Position numbers and translations under genes: made by a program
Shown: one piece after another, positions 1 to 8,000 of the stretch
Numbering within the stretch: the first letter of the stretch is position 1
Layout: every line of letters begins with the position of its first letter
Source of the DNA: an uncultured bacterium
GTDB lineage: Bacteria; Bacillota; Clostridia; Lachnospirales; Lachnospiraceae
Reading direction: 5' to 3'
Assembly: GCA_937916345.1 (NCBI GenBank)
Contig: CALFUE010000137.1
Coordinates: forward strand, 1-37,855
DNA: 37,855 bases
Notes under the pieces: generated by a model
The model's database searches: none
What the model saw: only the letters and a program-made list of their open reading frames with translations
Told to the model about the DNA's origin: nothing

Positions 1-10
1 CTTCCGATCT
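1..10. other. Illumina adapter remnant at contig end
   Basis: The first ten bases, cttccgatct, are the reverse complement of agatcggaag, the well-known start of the Illumina TruSeq adapter. On the minus strand the leucine-rich-repeat reading frame runs straight into this tag, as expected when a read passes through its insert into the adapter. These bases should not be treated as genomic. Confidence 0.85.
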
Positions 11-708
11 ATGGTATCGAGGCTGATGTCATTTGAAAATGCGCTGGAAGCTATACTGGTAAGGGTTGAGGGAATAGACACTCCGGAGAGAGACGCGCAG
101 TTCGCGAAAGCCCTTGCGCCGACCTCTGTGACTCCCTCGGGGATCACCATGGATTTTAAGGAGCTGCAGCCGTAGAACGCCTCGTCCGCTATGGCGGTAA
201 GACCGGATGCCACATTTATGGAAGTAAGTGTGGCGCAGTCCCTGAAAGTGCCCGTAGGTATCGATGACAGGGGCGCCTGTATGGTCGCTGACGATAAGGC
301 ACTACAGCCGGAAAACACATTTGTTCCGAAATTAACTACAGACCCGGGCACTATAATGCTGGCGAGATGTGTGCATCCCGCGAAAGCCTCCGAGCCGATG
401 TTTAATACGCTGGAAGGTATTGTGACCGAAGTGATGGTGGTATTGTTGCGAAAAGCGCCGTCCGATATGGTTGTCACCGTGTTTGGGATGGTGACTGCGG
501 CGCTGGTGCCGTTGTAGCCTGTGAGATTGCTTCCCGTGATCTGTAAGCCTTCAGTCATCTGGGATGTGGAAACCTGAGGCGTGGTGGTGGAGTCTGACAC
601 CCCCGTATCCTCCGTCGCATAAACCGGCGCATACGAAATAACTGTCGCCGCAGCGAGAGCGAAGGCAAAAAATACAGTTTTTATTCTGTACTTTTTATTT
701 CTTTTCAT
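11..708 (-). CDS. Secreted leucine-rich-repeat (BspA/LRR_5-type) surface protein, 3' end missing
   Basis: The frame opens with ATG at 706-708 behind a strong GAGGAGG ribosome site and stays open to the contig edge, giving about 232 genuine residues. The start MKRNKKYRIKTVFFAFALAA is a signal peptide. After a Thr/Ser-rich linker come BspA-type leucine-rich repeats of about 23 residues with the pattern I..G.F..C..L.S+.+P..V, for example IGSEAFAGCTHLASIIVPGS and IADEAFYGCSSLKSMVIPEG. At least five repeats are visible. Such proteins are extracellular and usually mediate binding to host, plant or bacterial surfaces. It lies downstream of the sortase gene in the same orientation, but a hairpin at 846-872 separates them, so it probably has its own transcript. 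The missing C-terminus would show whether it carries a sorting signal, so a link to the sortase is only inferred. Confidence 0.85.
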
Positions 709-845
709 GCTTTCCTCCTCTGTGACAGACCGCCGTATGACGGTATAATTATGCTAACCCAAATTTCACCGCTATTTATAAGTTTAACATTTCTTGATTT
801 AATATCAACACTTTTTTAATTTTCTGCGTTTCCTTAGATATAGTA

Positions 846-872
846 AACGACAAAATTTTTTTCGTTCACTGT
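846..872 (-). terminator. Hairpin downstream of the sortase gene, probable terminator
   Basis: On the minus strand GTGAACGA pairs with TCGTTTAC (one G-T pair) around an A/T-rich centre, about 9 nt after the sortase stop codon. It closely resembles the palindrome after the chemotaxis receptor gene at 31651-31677. The T-rich run lies inside the hairpin rather than after it, so terminator activity is likely but not certain. Confidence 0.5.
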
Positions 873-880
873 AATTACGC

Positions 881-2032
881 TCAAACCCGTTTTGCCAGCA
901 CAAACATCCTTCCTTCATCGGTATAACTGCTGCAGGTGGATAGGGTGAGAAGCTCATCACCATAAGATACATCAAACCCCGCTCTGTCGGTGGCCAGCAA
1001 CTGCACCATATTCGCCTTGAAGGCATCCATCTCGTCCACCGAGCCCGCGTCGATGAAGTTATAATAGCGGAAGGTATACTCGTCGTCGTAGCTCACTTCC
1101 GACAATCCGGCACCGATGACCTCATAGGTCCTGTGCTCATAGAGAGTGCTGAATTCTACGGTAGAGTGAGCTTTCATATAATCTTCATTTAAGAAATTCT
1201 TCAAGTTTCCGAACATAGCGCCACTACGCATATTATGCCCATATATGATCAGATTGGTATTACCCAGGATGAGATCATTGCGGTAATCCAGGAACAAAGA
1301 TCCGTTCTTGTCGTCATCCCCGAAAAAACTGCGGGTGAGGTAGTACTGACCATTCTCCCTGTCAGTCTGCATCACCGGATAATCAATGTTCGTACCCTCG
1401 ATATAAAGCCATCCCACGAAATCCATGTTGCTGGCGTAGAGATCCGCAAATTCCGGCAGCACCTCAAGAGACGACGCGGCCTCAGATACAAGCCGTTCCT
1501 TTTCCGCGGCGCTCTCCTCAAGTTCCCTGCGCAGCCGTTCCAGAGTGCTCGTATTGTCGGCCACGGCCTCCTCGGAGTAGCCCTCGGGATTGATACGGTT
1601 TCCTGTCATATTCTGAAGACTGCTGACCTTTGCCAGAGCCCGCTCCGACTGATCCTCCAGATAGGAATCGTACCATATATAGGAACCGAATCCCACCGCC
1701 ACCAGGATCAGTGCCACTCCCACCAGTCTGTATATGAAGGAGCGCATATTCTTGTTCCTGCGCTTCTGCTCCCTTCGCTTTCGCTCCTCCAGCAGTTCCT
1801 TGGAGCCGGAGACCACGATATCCGCCAGATACATGAAGAAATTAGTTCCCACAGGTGTCTTGAAGACAATCTCCTTGTTTCTGACTCTCTCGTAGAGACC
1901 CAGAGCTATGTAGATATCCGCCACATCCATCTCGCTGGTGATGACGTCTATCTTTTTGAGATCGTCCAGACCATTCTGATATTCCTCCCAGGTATCAAAT
2001 TCGTAGTCCCCTACCTTGTACTTTTCTGTCAT
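881..2032 (-). CDS. Class B sortase with an added N-terminal cytoplasmic domain
   Basis: Membrane cysteine transpeptidase of 383 aa. Class B sortases cleave a C-terminal sorting motif of secreted proteins and link them to the cell wall or to each other. The catalytic domain spans about 190-383: His266 in IIYGHNMRSGAMFG, Cys367 in LLTLSTC and Arg375 in GRMFVLAKRV form the expected triad. One membrane helix lies at 100-120, followed by a probable coiled coil (155-190). Unusually, about 95 residues precede the helix; residues 5-70 resemble the N-terminus of the protein at 10695-12071 (both Y+(V/L)GD..FD..EEY....DL++I). The ATG at 2030-2032 overlaps the TGA of the giant repeat gene (ATGA), so the two are translationally coupled. 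The giant protein shows no sorting motif, so the substrate is unknown. A member of SrtB-like or a divergent subclass cannot be separated by eye. Confidence 0.9.
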   Translation of the reverse strand: MTEKYKVGDYEFDTWEEYQNGLDDLKKIDVITSEMDVADIYIALGLYERVRNKEIVFKTPVGTNFFMYLADIVVSGSKELLEERKRREQKRRNKNMRSFIYRLVGVALILVAVGFGSYIWYDSYLEDQSERALAKVSSLQNMTGNRINPEGYSEEAVADNTSTLERLRRELEESAAEKERLVSEAASSLEVLPEFADLYASNMDFVGWLYIEGTNIDYPVMQTDRENGQYYLTRSFFGDDDKNGSLFLDYRNDLILGNTNLIIYGHNMRSGAMFGNLKNFLNEDYMKAHSTVEFSTLYEHRTYEVIGAGLSEVSYDDEYTFRYYNFIDAGSVDEMDAFKANMVQLLATDRAGFDVSYGDELLTLSTCSSYTDEGRMFVLAKRV

Positions 2033-5000
2033 TTAACAGTGACGCCCTTTATAGAGCTGTAGTTTGAGTACACCTTTGATCCGTTCACCGTGCGGTAAGC
2101 CCTGACAGTGTAATAATATTTCTCTCCTGCAGCCAGTCCCGTGTCATTCCATGATCTGGTGGACGACTGGCTCTTTGTTTTCAGCTTCGTGTAGATTCCA
2201 TTCTTCCTGGTCGAGTAATAGATCTCGTAGCCGGTGGCGACTCTCGATTTAGTCCATGAGAGCTTGACCTTTCCCTTCCCGAGTGCCGAAACCTTCAGCG
2301 TGGGCGTAGCCAGCTTCGTGCGCTTTGAGATAATCTCCGAGAATACGCCGTAGGAAACCGACCCATCGCTGTTCTCCACATAGGATCTCACCTTGAACTT
2401 GTAGGTCTTGTAGCTGGTCAGACCACCAACCTTGTAAGAGTTGGTCTTTGTGTTCGCCACTACCTTGTTGTTCTGGTCGCAGATCTGATAACCGTCCGCA
2501 TAATCCTGCTTATCCCACTTCAGCTTCATTGACTTGTAGGTCACGCTCGATGCGGCAAGCCCCTGTACCGCTCCGGAATTTATGGAAAAGGTCAACGTCT
2601 TTGTGCCGGTGTAATTCGTGGAGATGGCCTTGATAGAAACCGTCGCGGTTCCGGGATCCGTGTTGTTGCTGTAAGAAATGGTATAATCGGTCCCATTCGT
2701 CAGCGTCTTCCCGGAAACCGAATCTCTGAGGGTAACGGAAGGAGTCTGGCTGTCTCCCGTATACTCATAGCTAAGGCCTCCTGAAACCATAGCACTTACG
2801 GTAGAAATATTCTTTGCCTGTATCGTGTAGGTGATGGTCTTTGTGCCGGAGTATGCGCCTCGTCCCGTCACGGTAGCCTTTGCGGTTCCTACATTGATAT
2901 TGTTCTCGTAGGTGACGGTGTAATCCACGCCGGGAGTCAGAGTCTTGCCATCCATGGTCACATAGAGATCCGGGCTGATGGCATATCCTGTATATACATA
3001 GGATGATGAGTAGCCGGAAACCGACATGCCGGTAGCGCCGTTGGAGATATTAAACTCCGCGCTGACCGTTCCGTAATAATATCCGTCGCTTGTAGCGGCA
3101 GCTGTGACCGTTGCCTTTCCTACATTGATATTGTTCAGATACTCCGTCGTGTAATCGCTGTTCTTTGTCAGCACATTTCCGCCGCAGCGGATCGTGATAT
3201 TTGGCGTGATCTCAGATCCTGTATAGCTCTGATCCGGTATCGACGCCACTGTCGCCTTTGACAGATCTGCCTTTATATCAAACTTCTTTATTATATTGCC
3301 GTGGAAACCGCCCTTTCCGGTAATGGTCAGGGTTCCGACACCGGCATTGATATTGTTTGTGGCAGAAAGTGAATAGTCCGAACCTTCCGTCAGATATGTT
3401 CCATTGTATTTGATAGACACATAAGGCACTATAGCCTTACCCGTCCAAATCATGTAGCCTTCTGAGGGACCGGTTATCTTATCATAGTAGATCTCAATAT
3501 CCTTTGCGGCGATGGTCACGCCATCCTTCGTGATACCGGTTCCGGAGCTTGATCCGTCCGCCTGGTTATCACCGTTGAAAGAGTTTGACTCTATGGTGAA
3601 GTACGCGTAGGCGATACCCGTGTAGTTTCCAATACCCTCTACGGTGAAATATGCCTTGCCTACATCCTTAAAGGTCTTGTTATTGGTGATCACGTAGTCA
3701 GTGTCGAGCTTTAACTGCTCAGAGCGGTACAGATTCGAGCCTGCAAATATAGGCAGCTCAGGATCCACTACCTTTATGGCGCCCTTGTTTGTAATATCTA
3801 TGTAATCCCCCGTATAGTAAACAGTCTCGGGGTACTCACTGATCTTTACGCCTGCGATAGACTTCGGCGTAATGGTGTAAACGGCGCCGTCCGAGGTGGC
3901 GGGAGCAGAAGCATAGGTTCCCTTCGTGGGCTCTCCGTCGATGGCGAAGTAATACTTTCCGGCGTCTTTGATTTTTGTGATATCCGTAACCTTTTTACTG
4001 TTTACAATATCCACAGATCCTGTATTTCCGACAAACGTGGGATCCTTGTACGCGACGATCCTGTACTGGCCGGACTTTAATATTTTCGTTCCCCCGTCCT
4101 CTACTGCCTCTACCAGATCATTTTCATCCAAATCCACATATAATCCGTTGTATACAGATGTAATCCTGCTGCCGGCAAACTTAAGCTTTGCACTGGAGAT
4201 ATCGGTTCCTATCCAGTAATTCTGGTAGGCATTACTTGAAGACACATCGGTTACCTCATTATCCCCATTGGTAGTAACCGTGATTTCTCCTATTACACCG
4301 GTATAATTACAAGCTTTATTGTAGGTCTCCTTTTCCCCATCGCTGTTTATCCTGGTGTCCTTGTAAGATGTGGGCGCCTCGATAATGAAGCATGCTTTTC
4401 CCGCATATCTGGCATCGTTTCTGTCGTAGACACTGTCAAACACCAGATTATAATCCTGTCCTTCCTTCAATGTCAGAGGACTTCCGGACTTATAGTAATT
4501 CAAAACGGTGACAGCAGGCTTATGCGTCTCGAAATCATCCGTTGAAGCAATATCCCCGTTTATGAACTTCATTTTGTTCGTACCGGTGGTAGCGTCCACG
4601 CCGTCATACTTGATCACATAGCTGATATCACTAGCGGTAAGCTCCTTCGGATTGATATTGAAGTACGCATAGGTCGATCCCGTATAGTTTCCGGTTCCCT
4701 CGATGGTAATCACCGGATAATCAACTTTGGAATGATCGTTCTTTATATCGGCTATGCGCTCCCTCACCAGAGGACCTGCCACATCTACATTATTGCTTAC
4801 GCTTTTTATGGTATAATCCACGCCCTCTGTCAGGGGCTCGGTGTTGCCATTGTAATATACCTGAATGCTCGGGATAATCTCGTAGCCGGTGTAGGTAAAC
4901 TCCGCCTCACCCGACGCCGCGTCATAATTTCCGGTAGCCTCATCGAGTATCATTATATAGATATCGTCGAACTTTCCGGGCTCGTCTCCTCCCGGGGTGA

Positions 5001-8000
5001 TCTCCTTTTGAGTGATGATCAGGGTAAAGGTTCTCTCCTCAGAGTAATTACCCTTCCCTTCTATCAGTATATTGTATGAACCCTGGTCGGTGGGAAGCAC
5101 GCTTGTTTCCACGCCGTCCACACTTTTTATCACATAGTCGCTTCCGAGTACCAGAGATTTTACATTTGTCTTTACCTGATCAGGATCCTCATCAGTACCC
5201 AGCACATAAGTGTACTTCAGATCCACATCATCGCTGGTGACTGTCACAGCTTTCGATGCATACTCCTTCTTTACTTCCGTATTGCTGGTAAAGTAAGAGT
5301 TGTTGTTGATCTTTGCCGGCGTGATTGTAAAGGTCTTGTTCACAGTACCGGTATAATTTCCTTTGCCGTTTATGACGACGGTCGCCAAACGGTCGGTTTC
5401 ATTATTTCCTTCTATATTATCCCTGTATACAGGCTCACTGTAATCCGTCCCCTCTACCAGATCGATTCCTCTGGTCTTGTCCTTGTGAAGGCTCAGTGCA
5501 GGACGCAGGGCTCCTCCCGTATATGTATGGGAAGAAAACATCAGGTCAAACCAGTCCGCATGAGTGCTGATGTCCTTTGGAGTAATCTCGAAATCCCTTG
5601 TCAGCTTTGTTGTGCCGTCGTATGTCGCCCACCAGACCTCATTATCAGAGGTTTCCTTTGGGGTAACAGTCACACTCCAGGTTCCGGCATTGATAAAGCT
5701 GCTGTCGTCTCCCGATACCTGTGCCTTCGGTGTCTTATCATAATATGACGTCTGAACAGGAACAATCTTCACGAAATTTCCGTCCTCATCCAGATAATTA
5801 TAGTAGACGGCCACATCAGGATTGATATAGGCACCGGTGAACTCTACCGTGAGCTTACCGAAATTGTCTTCCCTGGCCACGCCCTTACTTATGTATGCTT
5901 CTTTGTATTCATCCGCATACCATTTAATCTGACCATTGTAAGACAGTCTCACAGAAAGCTTTTCAACCGGATACAATATCGAGAACTTTGCGGTGGTCTC
6001 ACCTCTGTATTGACCTGTTCCCTTAATTTTTACTATTGCTGTCTTGACACCAGGGTTGATGTAATCCCCCGAAATCTCCGTTATCTCATAATCTGTTCCC
6101 GCGCGGAGCTCTGTGGTGCCTGTGGTACCCTTTGCCGATATCGCGGAATTCTTGACACTCACGGTGAGATCCTTTGCCTCCACCGCTTTTCCCGTGTATA
6201 TCACATCGTTCACGGTTATTTCGGATGTGGATATATCTCCGGTGATATAGAATCTTATGGATCCGGTGGTACCTGTGTAATAGTTGTCCTCAACTCCGGA
6301 TACCGTGATAGCAGAGCTGCCTATTGCATAGTTTGATATGGTCACGGTATAGTTTTCCGATCCGATCAGCTGATCTGTGTTTTTGTCGGTTACTACCACC
6401 AGACTCTTTTCACCATCGGCAGACTCTATCACAGTCTTAAGCTTGTTTACATCTATATAATATTCACCGGACTCTACCGTAAACAGGTCAGGATTCAGGA
6501 CTATATCAGTAGAATCCGTATTGCTGATATTGTGGTAGAGCTTGAAGGGTATTTCCGCGTCACCCTCAAAATTGCCTTTTCCTGTGATAATGAAAGAATT
6601 ACTGTTTCCTACCGACATCCCTGAGATATCGTATTTGTACTTATCACTTGAATTTATCAGCTCATAATCATCCACAGTCAAAACCTTATTTGCAGAGCCT
6701 TGATAAGGATCGCTTGAACCGGGATGAATGTACCTGAACACATATTTCGTCAGATCTATAACTCCATCAGCAATATCTACCTTTGCGTCCGAGAGAGTAG
6801 ATGTGATCGTACTCTTATCATCAGAGAGCGGGAATTTTGCCTTTCTTATGTCATAGTATGCGATCTGGAATCCCTTAAAGTTTCCTGTAGCGGATGAACA
6901 CATTACTATGTGTCCTCCTCCGTAAGTACCGTTGGAATTTACCACATAGTACGAAGGAACCATCGTTTCCGTTCCGGCTACTACAACCTCCTCCGACCCT
7001 TCTGTAAGGGAATCCACATACACTCTGTTGAAGGTGCCGACTTTACTTCTGTTCCACGAACCTATATCTATATTGTTTGATATCCAGTCAAACTGATTCG
7101 TGTAGAAATCTCTCTTGTCCAGTTCATAGCCATTGTACACAGCGCTGTTCACCGTTGGAGTATTCTTCTTTCCGCTGTAAATACAGTCATCATAAGTCAG
7201 CTCGAAGGATACATCCTCCATCTTTCTCTGCAGGATCTCAAAAGGATAATAAGCTTCATCTCCGCTTATCTTGTAGTTACCGGTATTTCCGTCAGCGACA
7301 ACGGTCACTCTGGCCATTGCCCCCGAACGTGCCCTGGCATTTACATTATTACTCCAAACAAACTCGTAATCATAGTTTTCGTACAGCGTGAGCAAGTTGC
7401 CATCTTTGTCCCTGAAGGTCGCATGCACATCATCAAAGATAATGGGATTTCCAGTAAATGTTCTGTCTTCATCCCAGGTTTCACTACCTTCCCTGTCTAT
7501 GGTAATGTCTACATTCCTGGCAAGTATTTCCATAGGATTTATGGTGTAGGTAAGAGTCCTCGAATTTACATACAGACCTTTTCCCTGTATGGTGACCGTA
7601 ACGATACCGGCCAGGGTCCTTATGACATTTCCCGTAGGTTCATTACCGAGTTCATCCAATCTTCCGTCATTTCGTAAAAAGGTAATAGTATAATCCTTAT
7701 CCTTTTCAAGGATCTTTGTCCCATATCTTACTATGACATCACTTTCACTTGCAGGCTGCGGATAGCCTGTATAGGTGACGTTCGAGATACCTGTTATCTT
7801 TACCTTCTCACTGTCATTGATATCGTAACCGCAAAGATAGGTCTTGCTCAGTGTGTCCTTGTAGTTTCCCATACCTGTTATGGTAAAGGTAGCTGTCTGC
7901 TCGCTGCTGCTCTCTGAGTCAATTGCGGTAGTATTATTGCTGTAACTGATGGTATAATCAGTCCCCTCGACAAGTCTGTAATTACTTCTTCCGGTATCAC

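Noticed and set aside
191..517. Possible small plus-strand gene at the contig start
   Set aside because: It is antisense to regular leucine-rich repeats with a strong signal peptide and ribosome site on the minus strand.
1235..2062. 275-codon open frame on the plus strand opposite the sortase
   Set aside because: It lies antisense to a gene with clear catalytic motifs, has no ribosome site, and its translation resembles no protein. It is a shadow of the real gene, as are the other plus-strand frames in this window.
2029..2100. Hidden LPxTG-like sorting signal at the end of the giant protein
   Set aside because: The C-terminal residues are a complete fibronectin strand with no LPxTG/NPxTN motif, hydrophobic segment or basic tail.
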